Shown: positions 1-9,023 of the stretch, one piece after another
How positions within the stretch are numbered: position 1 is the stretch's first letter
Layout of the letters: each line of letters begins with the position of its first letter
Assembly (NCBI GenBank): GCA_039807745.1
Contig: JBDHRV010000113.1
Span: 1 to 11,922 of the forward strand
DNA: 11,922 bases
Direction of reading: 5' to 3'
Source: JAEUMW01 sp039807745
GTDB lineage: Bacteria > Pseudomonadota > Gammaproteobacteria > Burkholderiales > JAEUMW01
Translations under genes and position numbers: made by a program
The notes under the pieces: generated by a model
Databases searched by the model: none
What the model was told of the DNA's origin: nothing
Seen by the model: only the letters and a program-made list of their open reading frames with translations

Positions 1-2
1 AG

Positions 3-27
3 GTGTTGCGGTTAGCAGCAGCAACAC
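3..27 (-). terminator. Weak hairpin downstream of the MFS gene
   Basis: A 7-bp inverted repeat (GTGTTGC / GCAACAC) with an 11-base loop lies about 30 bases beyond the stop codon of the minus-strand transporter gene. Its place suits a transcription terminator, but any T-tract would fall at or beyond the window edge and cannot be seen. It could equally be chance. Confidence 0.2.
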
Positions 28-58
28 TCGAACGGTGAGACTGAGTGTCCCGCGAACG

Positions 59-1546
59 CTAAAGACCCGCCTTGCCGTCTCCCTCTCCCTCCACGCTCGA
101 CAGCGGTGCTGCCACGGCTTCGAGCGAGCGGCGTTCGGCGTTGATGCCGATAAGCAATTCGACGACCGCCGCGCAGACCATGAGCGCTGCGCCGAGCAGG
201 TATCCCATCGTGATATCGCCACGCGAGCCGGTTTCGATCAACGTCCCGAACAACCACGGCCCGACGATGCCGCCGATCGCCGTGCCGAGCACGTAGAAGA
301 GCGCGATGGCGAACGCACGCACCTCCAGCGGAAAGCTCTCGCTCACCGTCAGATAGGCCGAGCTCGCGGCGGCCGAGGCGAAGAAGAAGATGATCATCCA
401 GCACATCGTCTGCGTCGTGGCGTCGAGAAGCCCGCGGTCGAAAAGCATCGCGGTCACCGCCAACAGGATGCCCGAAGCCGCGTAGGTGAAGCTGATCATC
501 GCCTTGCGCCCGATGCTGTCGAACAGCTTGCCGAGCACCAGTGGACCCAGGAAATTGCCAGCGGCGAAGGGCAGCAGGTAGAGACCGATGCGGTCGGCAG
601 CGATTCCGTAGTGCTCGCCCAGGATCAGGCCGTAGCTGAAGAAGATCGCGTTGTAGAAGAACGCCTGTGACACCATCAGCACGAAGCCCAGCAGCGCGCG
701 CTGGCGGTACGTAACCAATACCGTGCGAAATGCCGCCCTCACCGCGGTGCCCGTGCGCGGGCGTATGCGGATGCGTTCCGGACCCGGCGGCGGCAGCGGG
801 CCCTTCTCGGCCACCACCCGTGCCTCGATCTCGGCCACCACTCGCTCTGCCTCGGCCATCCGCCCGTGCGTCATCAGCCAGCGCGGGCTCTCGGGAATCC
901 AGCGGCGCAGCACGAGAATCCCCAATCCCAGCACCGCTCCGATGCCAAACGCAAGGCGCCACCCGACATCGGGCGGCAGCAGCGCGGGGTCGAGCAGGAC
1001 GACAGAACCCGCAGCGCCGAGGGCGGCGCCCACCCAGAAGCTGCCGTTGATGGCAAGGTCGGTCCAGCCGCGCACGCGCGCCGGGATCAGCTCCTGAATC
1101 GCCGAGTTGATCGCGGTGTATTCACCGCCGATGCCGGCGCCCGTGAGAAAGCGGAAGACCATGAAGCTCCACAGGTCCCACGCCATCGCGGATGCGGCAG
1201 TGGCGACGAGGTAGACGCCGAGCGTGATGTTGAAGAGCCGCTTGCGACCCAGGCGATCGGTGAGCCAGCCGAAGAAAGCAGCGCCCGTCACCGCACCCGC
1301 GAGGTAGGCACTCGCCGACAGGCCGATCTCGCTCGGTGTGAGCCGCAGCGTGGGGCTTTCCTGCAACGCGCCGGTGAGCGCGCCGGCGACCGTCACTTCG
1401 AGCCCGTCGAGGATCCACGTGATGCCGAGCGCCACGACCACGAGCCAGTGGAAGCGGCTCCACGGCAGGCGGTCGAGTCGGGCTGGCAGGTCGGCCTCGA
1501 CGACCGCACCGGACATCACCGCAACGCGAGTCTCCCTATCCGGCAT
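59..1546 (-). CDS. MFS transporter, 12 TM, substrate unknown
   Basis: Major facilitator superfamily permease of 495 residues, the usual length for a 12-helix inner-membrane symporter. Helix 1 (about residues 34-60) carries the D-G-L-E motif at 47-50 often seen in organic-acid and metabolite:H+ symporters. The loop 2-3 signature GWLTDRLGRKR is at 93-103, a related loop (FDSIGRK) follows in the second half, and PESPRWL at 218-224 marks the end of helix 6 as in sugar-porter/NiaP-like carriers. The substrate cannot be read from sequence. The start is uncertain: the ATG at 1546 has no clear ribosome binding site, while an internal ATG at 1516 (residue 11) has an AGGGAGA about 14 bases upstream. 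The gene lies 10 bases after the sirtuin stop codon, so the two are probably co-transcribed. Family is sure; substrate is not. Confidence 0.9.
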   Translation of the reverse strand: MPDRETRVAVMSGAVVEADLPARLDRLPWSRFHWLVVVALGITWILDGLEVTVAGALTGALQESPTLRLTPSEIGLSASAYLAGAVTGAAFFGWLTDRLGRKRLFNITLGVYLVATAASAMAWDLWSFMVFRFLTGAGIGGEYTAINSAIQELIPARVRGWTDLAINGSFWVGAALGAAGSVVLLDPALLPPDVGWRLAFGIGAVLGLGILVLRRWIPESPRWLMTHGRMAEAERVVAEIEARVVAEKGPLPPPGPERIRIRPRTGTAVRAAFRTVLVTYRQRALLGFVLMVSQAFFYNAIFFSYGLILGEHYGIAADRIGLYLLPFAAGNFLGPLVLGKLFDSIGRKAMISFTYAASGILLAVTAMLFDRGLLDATTQTMCWMIIFFFASAAASSAYLTVSESFPLEVRAFAIALFYVLGTAIGGIVGPWLFGTLIETGSRGDITMGYLLGAALMVCAAVVELLIGINAERRSLEAVAAPLSSVEGEGDGKAGL

Positions 1547-1556
1547 GACCGCGGAA

Positions 1557-2396
1557 TCAGACCGCCTCGACCACCGATCCTGCCATGTCCAGTGAGTCGA
1601 CGAGGCCGGCCAACACGGCGGCGCAAGAGCGCTCGACCTTGACGCTCAAGAGGGCGTCGGCACGCGTGCGCCCGAGATTGATCGCCGCGATCGGTTTTCC
1701 CAGCCGGTGGGCGTGCTCGCAGAAGCGGTAACCCGAATAGGTCATGAGCGAGGAGCCGACGACGAGCATCGCATCGGCTTCCTCCAGCGCCCGCATCGTG
1801 GCATCGACGCGCGCCCGGGGAACGCTGTCGCCAAAGAACACGACGCACGGCTTGAGCAACCCGCCGCATCGGGTGCAGGCAGGCACCTCGAAGGCGTCGA
1901 GCGCGTCCTGATCGAGATCGGCATCGCCATCCGGCGCCGTCGCCGCGGACAGGTTTCGATACGAAGGATTCGCAGCCTCCAGTCGCTCCTGAACGTCGAG
2001 CCGCGTCGCCTCGGCACCACACTCGACGCAGCCCACCCGGGCCAGGCTGCCGTGCAATTCGACCACGTCGGTGCTGCCGGCGCACTGGTGCAAGCCGTCG
2101 ACGTTCTGCGTGACGAGCCGATGCACGCGCCCGGCTGCCTCGAGCCGTACTATCGCTCTATGCGCGGCATTCGGCCGGGCCTGGGCGATGACAGGCCAGC
2201 CGATCATGCTGCGCGCCCAGTAGCGCCTGCGCGCGGCGGCCGAGCGCATGAACTCTTGCAGCGTCACCGGCGCTTTGCGCTTCCAGCTCCCCGCGTCGTC
2301 GCGATAATCCGGAATCCCGGAGTCGGTGCTGACCCCTGCACCGGTCAGGACGAACAGGCGAGGATGTGCGTGGACGATACGGGCAAGGTCGGGCAT
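1557..2396 (-). CDS. Class II (SIRT4-like) sirtuin, NAD-dependent protein deacylase
   Basis: Sir2-family enzyme of 279 residues that would remove acyl groups from lysines using NAD+, in the cytoplasm. Visible motifs are GAGVSTDSGIPDYRD (19-33), TQNVDGLH, catalytic His115 in H-G-S, zinc cysteines C123/C126 and C174/C177, and GSS near the C-terminal NAD site. The segment R-Y-W-A-R..GWP, the APDGD stretch between the zinc pairs, and YSGYRF match mitochondrial SIRT4 and bacterial class II sirtuins rather than CobB. One oddity is that the usual K-P-D-V-V-F-F-G reads K-P-C (C184). The frame stays open to an ATG at 2525, but similarity begins at the ATG at 2396, so I chose that; no clear Shine-Dalgarno is present. 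It probably leads an operon with the MFS gene and diverges from the dehydrogenase. The class II acyl substrate is unknown. Confidence 0.92.
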   Translation of the reverse strand: MPDLARIVHAHPRLFVLTGAGVSTDSGIPDYRDDAGSWKRKAPVTLQEFMRSAAARRRYWARSMIGWPVIAQARPNAAHRAIVRLEAAGRVHRLVTQNVDGLHQCAGSTDVVELHGSLARVGCVECGAEATRLDVQERLEAANPSYRNLSAATAPDGDADLDQDALDAFEVPACTRCGGLLKPCVVFFGDSVPRARVDATMRALEEADAMLVVGSSLMTYSGYRFCEHAHRLGKPIAAINLGRTRADALLSVKVERSCAAVLAGLVDSLDMAGSVVEAV

Positions 2397-2409
2397 CGTG
2401 CGGTACTCG

Positions 2410-2429
2410 GTGGGTTGTAGTGGGTTGCA
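2410..2429. repeat. Tandem 10-bp direct repeat upstream of the sirtuin
   Basis: Two head-to-tail copies of GTGGGTTGYA (GTGGGTTGTA then GTGGGTTGCA, 9 of 10 identical) lie 13 bases before the sirtuin start codon, inside the divergent intergenic region. A 10-base period places both copies on the same face of the helix, as in some operators. Two copies are also compatible with chance slippage. Confidence 0.35.
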
Positions 2430-2497
2430 TGGCCTGGCGACGGTGCTGCGACCGCCCAGACCATGGCTGGGTTCCGGATCGTCACGCAGGCAACGGT

Positions 2498-2526
2498 TTG
2501 CACCCGGCCGCGCGACGGGCCACAAT
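2498..2526 (+). promoter_or_regulatory. Possible sigma70 promoter for the SDR-DUF299 unit
   Basis: TTGCAC (2498-2503), a 17-base spacer, then CACAAT (2521-2526), matching the sigma70 consensus at 3/6 and 4/6. It would start transcripts around 2533, giving a leader of about 40 bases before the dehydrogenase ATG. Match and spacing are reasonable but not decisive in GC-rich DNA. Confidence 0.3.
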
Positions 2527-2574
2527 CCGCACTGTTGCCGGCTGCAGCGCCGGCTGAACGAATTGGACTATCGC

Positions 2575-3327
2575 ATGGATCTCTGGGCATGTCCGGCAGT
2601 GGTCACCGGGGCGGCGGCGGGCCTGGGTGCGGAGACGGCACGTTATCTGATCGAGGCAGGTGCCAAGGTCGCGGTGATCGACATCGATGCCGACGGCGTC
2701 CGGAAGGTCGCGGACGAGATCGGCGGGCTCGCGATCCCCTGCGACGTCGCGGATCCGGACTCGACGGAGCAGGCGCTGGCCCTGGCACGCGATGCGCACG
2801 GCGCGGCGCGCGTTCTCATCCACTGTGTCGGTCGCGGCCACTCGCGGCCGATCGTCGGCGCGGACGGTCCGATGCCCCTCGAAGACTTCCGCCAACTGGT
2901 GGAGGTCAACCTGATTTCGACCTTCAACGTGATGCGGCTCGCAGCCGCCGACATGGCTCGACTGGATCCGCTGCCTTCCGGCGAGCGCGGCGTGATTCTG
3001 TCCACGGCGTCGGTCTCGGCTTACGAAGGCCAGAGCGGCGAGGCCGCGTATGCCGCGTCGAAGGGCGGTGTCGTCAGCATGATCCTGCCGGCGGCCCGCG
3101 AACTCGGGCGCCTGGGCATCCGTGTCGTCGGCCTCGCGCCCGGTCTGTTCGGCACTCATACACTCTTCACGATGGAGAAGAACCTCGACTCCAGGCTCGC
3201 GCGCGAGATCCCGTTTCCGCACCGCTTCGGCGATCCGGCGGAGTTCGCGATGCTCGTCCTGCACGTGCTCAAGAACGTCATGATCAACGGTACGGTCCTG
3301 CGGTTGGACGGCGGCCACCACCGCTAG
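2575..3327 (+). CDS. SDR dehydrogenase, type-2 3-hydroxyacyl-CoA dehydrogenase (HSD17B10)-like
   Basis: Classical short-chain dehydrogenase/reductase of 250 residues. The Rossmann motif TGAAAGLG is at 11-18, and Asp36 at the end of the second strand predicts NAD(H) rather than NADP(H). The catalytic set is N112, S146, Y159 and K163, with YAASKGG at 159-165. The region after the active site (APGLFGT, then PFPHRFGDPAEFA and NGTVLRLDGG) closely follows human HSD17B10 and bacterial relatives, which oxidise 3-hydroxyacyl-CoA and 2-methyl-3-hydroxybutyryl-CoA in fatty-acid and isoleucine breakdown. Other SDR substrates remain possible. The frame opens at 2326, but family similarity starts at the ATG at 2575; its ribosome binding site is weak. 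The DUF299 gene follows after 37 bases, so the two are likely co-transcribed. Family and cofactor class are well supported; the substrate is inferred. Confidence 0.9.
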   Translation: MDLWACPAVVTGAAAGLGAETARYLIEAGAKVAVIDIDADGVRKVADEIGGLAIPCDVADPDSTEQALALARDAHGAARVLIHCVGRGHSRPIVGADGPMPLEDFRQLVEVNLISTFNVMRLAAADMARLDPLPSGERGVILSTASVSAYEGQSGEAAYAASKGGVVSMILPAARELGRLGIRVVGLAPGLFGTHTLFTMEKNLDSRLAREIPFPHRFGDPAEFAMLVLHVLKNVMINGTVLRLDGGHHR

Positions 3328-3364
3328 ACCAACGACCCGGTTCGATCCAGCGCAAAGGGCGGTC

Positions 3365-4186
3365 GTGAGCAATACCATCGTCTTGCACCTCGTCTCCCAC
3401 GCCTCGGGCGAGCTGGTCGAGATACTGGCACGCAACGCGGTCGCCCAGCTCGAAGGGGTGGTGGTCGAGCGGCGCCTGTGGAAGATGGTGCGCCGTCTCG
3501 GTCAGATCCCCGAGATTCTCGGCGCGATCGGAAGCTCCCCCGGCTACGTTCTGCACAGCATCAGCCATACGGACCTGCGCCAGGCGCTCGAAGAAGGCTG
3601 CCACCGGATGCGCGTCCCCTGCCAGTTCGCGCTCGAACCGCTGATCGGCGAGCTCGCCAAGCACTTCGACGTACCGGTGCAGTCTTCCACCAGCTCGGGC
3701 GAAGCGTTCGACGACGACTACTACCGCCGTGTCGAGGCCATGAAGTACGCGCTGACGCACGACGACGGTATCGCGAGCGACGATCTGGACGATGCCGATG
3801 TCGTCATCGTCGGCGTGTCGCGATCGACCAAGACGCCGACTTGCATGTATCTGGCCTCGCGCGGGATCAAAGCTGCCAACGTTCCGCTGGTGCCGGGTGT
3901 GCCTGCACCCGCAGGTCTGCTCAAGGTGAAGGGTCCGCTCGTCGTCGGGCTGACTGTCACACCCACCCGGCTGGCGGCGGTCAGGACCGCCCGCGTGAAG
4001 GAGTTCAAGCTCGGCGAGGACACCGCCTACGCCGACGTCGACTCCCTACGCAAGGAGGTGCTGGAAGCTCGGCGTTTGTACACCCAGCGCGGCTGGCCGG
4101 TCGTCGACACGACCTACAGCTCGATCGAGCACACGGCGGGGGTGATCATCGATCTGCTCAGGAAGCGCGGGGGGAATCAGCTCTAG
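3365..4186 (+). CDS. Pyruvate phosphate dikinase / PEP synthase regulatory protein (DUF299, PpsR/PDRP family)
   Basis: Bifunctional kinase/phosphorylase of 273 residues, the normal family length. Members phosphorylate, using ADP, the threonine two residues before the catalytic histidine of a pyruvate dikinase, switching it off, and reverse this with inorganic phosphate. The diagnostic P-loop G-V-S-R-S-T-K-T-P-T is at 150-159, followed by the usual Y-L-A...AAN-PLVPG strand and, near the C-terminus, the conserved S-S-I-E-H/A-G-V-I helix region. The GTG start at 3365 has AAGGG five bases upstream and gives the standard N-terminus. Oddity: the N-terminal S-D-x-T-G-E motif reads S-H-A-S-G-E (11-16). 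No PEP synthase is in the window, whereas a complete ppdK with a Thr-Ser-His active site lies about 1.9 kb downstream on the other strand, so PPDK is the likely partner. Family is certain; partner is inferred. Confidence 0.95.
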   Translation: MSNTIVLHLVSHASGELVEILARNAVAQLEGVVVERRLWKMVRRLGQIPEILGAIGSSPGYVLHSISHTDLRQALEEGCHRMRVPCQFALEPLIGELAKHFDVPVQSSTSSGEAFDDDYYRRVEAMKYALTHDDGIASDDLDDADVVIVGVSRSTKTPTCMYLASRGIKAANVPLVPGVPAPAGLLKVKGPLVVGLTVTPTRLAAVRTARVKEFKLGEDTAYADVDSLRKEVLEARRLYTQRGWPVVDTTYSSIEHTAGVIIDLLRKRGGNQL

Positions 4187-4193
4187 CCTGGAT

Positions 4194-4222
4194 CCGGCAC
4201 GCTTGCCGGGAGGTAGCACCTC
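4194..4222 (+). terminator. Two adjacent small hairpins after the DUF299 gene
   Basis: Seven bases past the stop codon, CCGGCA-CGCT-TGCCGG forms a 6-bp stem with a tetraloop. It is followed immediately by GAGGT-AGC-ACCTC, a 5-bp stem with a 3-base loop. The position suits termination of the SDR-DUF299 transcript, but there is no T-tract, so this is not a classical Rho-independent terminator. Confidence 0.3.
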
Positions 4223-4296
4223 AGCGCTCCGCGCCCCGCCTGAAGCCGAGCCACACCCCACGTGAAACGCTGCCGTGCCCGTCGCGGCCACTCGCA

Positions 4297-4335
4297 ATTG
4301 ACACAGCGCAATTCCATGGATGGCTCCATGTCAAT
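4297..4335. repeat. Inverted repeat ATTGACA-N25-TGTCAAT with nested hairpin
   Basis: Perfect 7-bp arms at 4297-4303 and 4329-4335 flank a second inverted repeat, CATGGA-TGGC-TCCATG (4315-4330), which overlaps the right arm. Each arm contains a consensus -35 hexamer (TTGACA) on opposite strands, but neither has a -10 element at the right distance. This could be an operator or a small structured RNA element. Confidence 0.4.
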
Positions 4336-4380
4336 CCCCTACATTCCTCTTGCATTCCTCCAGGCTCACGAGTAACGTCA

Positions 4381-4389
4381 TGGCATAAT
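4381..4389 (+). promoter_or_regulatory. Possible extended -10 promoter
   Basis: The bases TGGCATAAT fit an extended -10 element (TGn followed by CATAAT, 5/6 to TATAAT). No recognisable -35 hexamer is upstream. If active, it would give the Tyr-rich/TraT-like unit a leader of roughly 310 bases, or drive a short RNA within the gap. Confidence 0.25.
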
Positions 4390-4705
4390 CTCCGTTCGTG
4401 CCAAGGTGGCCAGGGCGACGCCAGATCGCCGAACCCATCCGAAGTCCGAACGGTTCAAGAATCAAGAACGATTTGCAAGAGGGAGCGATGCCGACAGTTT
4501 GCGTCCAGGACTGGAGCGTTTGGTGGTCTCGCTCGCCCAAAGGTTCCGGCTCACTTTCTCTGATCTCCTTTCTTCTGCTTCACCGATCAGGGCTGCTGCC
4601 GCCCTCCCCGCGGACTAATCTTGGCACCGCAGGACTATGCGCAATGCGTCGCCATTGGTATGCCTTCGGCCTCGCGCCGCGGCAAATAACGAGAGAGAGG
4701 AAGCC

Positions 4706-5059
4706 ATGGAACGTCTGAGACCGCAGGGATATGCCCGCCTATCGATCACGCTCTTGGCCGCGGGGGCTTGTTCCGGTCTCGCTCTCCACGCGACCGCCGG
4801 CAGCGCCGAAGACCGCGAGCGCGAGCTCATGCAGCAGCAACTCAACCAGCAGGTGATGGCCGCGCCATTCTCCGTCGAGGATCAGGCGCGGATCGACGCC
4901 TACGTCAAGAACGCGATGGAGAAGGACTTGAAGCCGGTGCCGAATCCGCCGCGATACTGGCGCCGCGGTTACACCTGCGATTCGATCCGCAGCTACGGCT
5001 GGCGCGCTTACGGCGACTGCTACTACTACTACCGCTACTACGGGCGTTACTGGTACTGA
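4706..5059 (+). CDS. Small exported protein with tyrosine-rich C-terminus, unknown function
   Basis: Protein of 117 residues that I cannot assign to a named family. A basic start and hydrophobic core (12-31) look like a Sec signal peptide, with cleavage likely after A31 or A34. C22 after L-A-A-G-A is a poor lipobox, so lipidation is less likely. The mature part has a charged, Gln-rich helix-like segment (35-75), a Pro-rich turn (77-82, PVPNPP), then an aromatic tail from Y84. The tail holds two cysteines (C91 and C105), which could form a disulfide, and ends in a run of Tyr, Arg, Gly and Trp (106-117) with eight tyrosines. The ATG at 4706 was chosen over the longer frame from 4637 because GAGAGAGGAAG precedes it. 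The TraT-like lipoprotein gene starts 32 bases after its stop, so the two probably form an operon and act in the cell envelope. Confidence 0.75.
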   Translation: MERLRPQGYARLSITLLAAGACSGLALHATAGSAEDRERELMQQQLNQQVMAAPFSVEDQARIDAYVKNAMEKDLKPVPNPPRYWRRGYTCDSIRSYGWRAYGDCYYYYRYYGRYWY

Positions 5060-5091
5060 GAACCACTATCACAACCCAGGGAGGGACCACC

Positions 5092-5838
5092 ATGAATCGC
5101 CATGCCAGGCTTTTCGCCATGACCGCGCTCGTGCTCGCGCTGGGCGGCTGCGCCGCCACGCAGACGATGATCGCGAAGAAAGACCTCGACGTGCAGTCGC
5201 GGACCTCGACGGCGATCTTCATCGATCCGGTGGCGAAGGAGCGCCGGACCATCTATCTCGACGTGAAGAGCGGCGTGATGGAATTCGATCGACGCCGGTT
5301 CAAGCAGTTCGTCGTGCAGCAGTTCACGGTAGCGAACGACAACGGCTACCGGATCGTCGACGATCCCGACTCGGCGCAGTTCCTGATGGTGGTGTACGTG
5401 CTGAACCTCGAGAAGGCGAGTCCCACCGCGGCGCAGATGGCGTTGAATCAAGGCTACACGGGCGGCGCCATCGCCGGCGGGGCAATCGTCGGCGCGGCGG
5501 CGACGCAGACGTGGGCTGGTGCCGGGGTCGGTGGTCTGGTCGGTGGCGCGGCGGAATTGATCGCCGGCGCTGCCGTGAAGGACGTCACCTACATGCTGGT
5601 GAGCGACGTGCAGATTCAGGAGAAGGCGCCGAAGGGGGTAATGGTGCGCAAGGACACGCGCATCGACACCAAGGTGTCGGACGCGGGCGCGGCGCGACAG
5701 ACGAGTTCGGAGGTCAGTAGCCGCAAGGAATACCGCACGCGCATCGTGACGACGGCGAACAAGGCCAACCTCGAGTTTGCCGAAGCGGAGGAGTTGATGT
5801 TCAAGAAGACGGCATACTCGATGGCGGGCTTTTTCTGA
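5092..5838 (+). CDS. TraT-like outer-membrane lipoprotein
   Basis: Lipoprotein of 248 residues related to TraT, the F-plasmid surface-exclusion and complement-resistance protein (about 243 residues). A lipoprotein signal peptide ends in L-G-G-C with lipidated C20, followed by Ala, which predicts sorting to the outer membrane. TraT-like features follow in order: the K-K-D-L-D-V segment after the signal, a V-L-N/K-A-S-P region, a Gly/Ala-rich hydrophobic stretch at 121-162, D-V-T-Y-M-L-V-S-D-V-Q-I, and the C-terminal Y-R-T-R-I-V-T-T-A-N-K-A-N-L-E-F-x-E-A. The ATG at 5092 has a strong GGAGG seven bases upstream. No conjugation genes are nearby, so a role in exclusion is unlikely; outer-membrane integrity or surface shielding is a guess. 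It probably forms an operon with the small Tyr-rich protein gene 32 bases upstream. Confidence 0.9.
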   Translation: MNRHARLFAMTALVLALGGCAATQTMIAKKDLDVQSRTSTAIFIDPVAKERRTIYLDVKSGVMEFDRRRFKQFVVQQFTVANDNGYRIVDDPDSAQFLMVVYVLNLEKASPTAAQMALNQGYTGGAIAGGAIVGAAATQTWAGAGVGGLVGGAAELIAGAAVKDVTYMLVSDVQIQEKAPKGVMVRKDTRIDTKVSDAGAARQTSSEVSSRKEYRTRIVTTANKANLEFAEAEELMFKKTAYSMAGFF

Positions 5839-5996
5839 TCTGACGCAAGGGTGCGACCGCCGGGTAAGGACAGCTCAACGAGAATCCGACCTCGCTCATC
5901 GGAGCAGTAGTTGTACCTCGCGCTATCGAGGGGATCTCCTGCGGCCGATCGTACGCCCACAGGCACGGCAATACGGCGAGCCGCCAGTGCTCTGCT

Positions 5997-6038
5997 CGTT
6001 CCCGATCCTGCTCGTGCGGCTGCGCAGGATCGGGAACG
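5997..6038. terminator. Perfect 15-bp hairpin between convergent genes
   Basis: CGTTCCCGATCCTGC (5997-6011) is exactly complementary to 6024-6038, with a 12-base loop. It lies in the 231-base gap between the ends of the TraT-like gene and ppdK, where a bidirectional terminator would be expected. Neither side has a T-tract, so intrinsic termination would be weak. The rest of the gap (5839-5996 and 6039-6069) shows no gene. Confidence 0.5.
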
Positions 6039-6069
6039 CGTCAGATTTGAACTACCTTCTCGACAGTTC

Positions 6070-8802
<2,733 letters not shown>

Positions 8803-8979
8803 ACACACCTCCCCATCAATGAACAGTTTGGACGGCACGTTCGCAGCCGCCCGGTCGGGTGACGCGGACACGTGAATCGGCTCCGGGTCTTTTCGTGTTG
8901 CCCAGCGTGCAGCCGGTCGAGAACGGTCGGGTGCCGCGAAGTGCTCGGCTCCAGCCCAACCATCGTGCCTGCGCCGCGC

Positions 8980-9003
8980 CAGCACCCGGCGACCCGGGTG
9001 CTG
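8980..9003 (-). promoter_or_regulatory. GC-rich hairpin in the ppdK leader
   Basis: A perfect 10-bp stem (CAGCACCCGG / CCGGGTGCTG) with the 4-base loop CGAC. It lies about 185 bases after the pbpC stop and starts roughly 14 bases after the transcription start predicted from the promoter at 9024-9052. It may be a leader structure affecting stability or elongation, or a terminator of pbpC read-through, although no T-tract follows on either strand. The remainder of 8803-9187 shows no gene. Confidence 0.45.
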
Positions 9004-9023
9004 CAGCGTTTGTCGCGGTCCGA

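Larger units (their letters stand above)
4223..4705. other. Gene-poor stretch before the Tyr-rich/TraT-like unit
   Basis: No credible protein gene is seen in these 480 bases. Short open frames exist on the plus strand (for example 4398-4718 and 4406-4618), but they lack a ribosome binding site, have low-complexity translations and resemble no family I know. The stretch is less GC-rich than its surroundings. It holds the inverted repeat at 4297-4335, a possible extended -10 promoter at 4381-4389 and a small GGCGA/TCGCC hairpin at 4414-4430. The last 20 bases include the purine-rich ribosome binding site of the next gene. An unrecognised small RNA or a long 5' leader is possible. Confidence 0.5.

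Noticed and set aside
866..1642. Long plus-strand open frame across the MFS gene
   Set aside because: It is antisense to a clear 12-helix transporter, its translation is Arg/Ala/His-rich with no motif, and no ribosome binding site supports it.
2397..2525. N-terminal extension of the sirtuin to the ATG at 2525
   Set aside because: The extra 43 residues are Pro/Arg-rich and unlike sirtuin N-termini; similarity begins right after the ATG at 2396.
4430..4465. Resemblance to a 5S rRNA internal segment (GAACCCATCC...GAAC)
   Set aside because: Only a short stretch looks similar; the paired arms and length of 5S rRNA are missing and no rRNA genes are nearby.
3478..4563. Plus-strand open frame overlapping the DUF299 gene and the gap after it
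   Set aside because: It is an out-of-frame Arg-rich translation of the DUF299 gene that runs on through non-coding sequence; no start signal or family match.
4398..4718. Possible small protein gene in the gap before the Tyr-rich gene
   Set aside because: It lacks a ribosome binding site and recognisable features, and overlaps the well-supported start at 4706.
8803..8985. N-terminal extension of PPDK to 8985
   Set aside because: The ATG at 8802 has a strong ribosome binding site and gives the family N-terminus; the extension would cover the leader and shows no domain.
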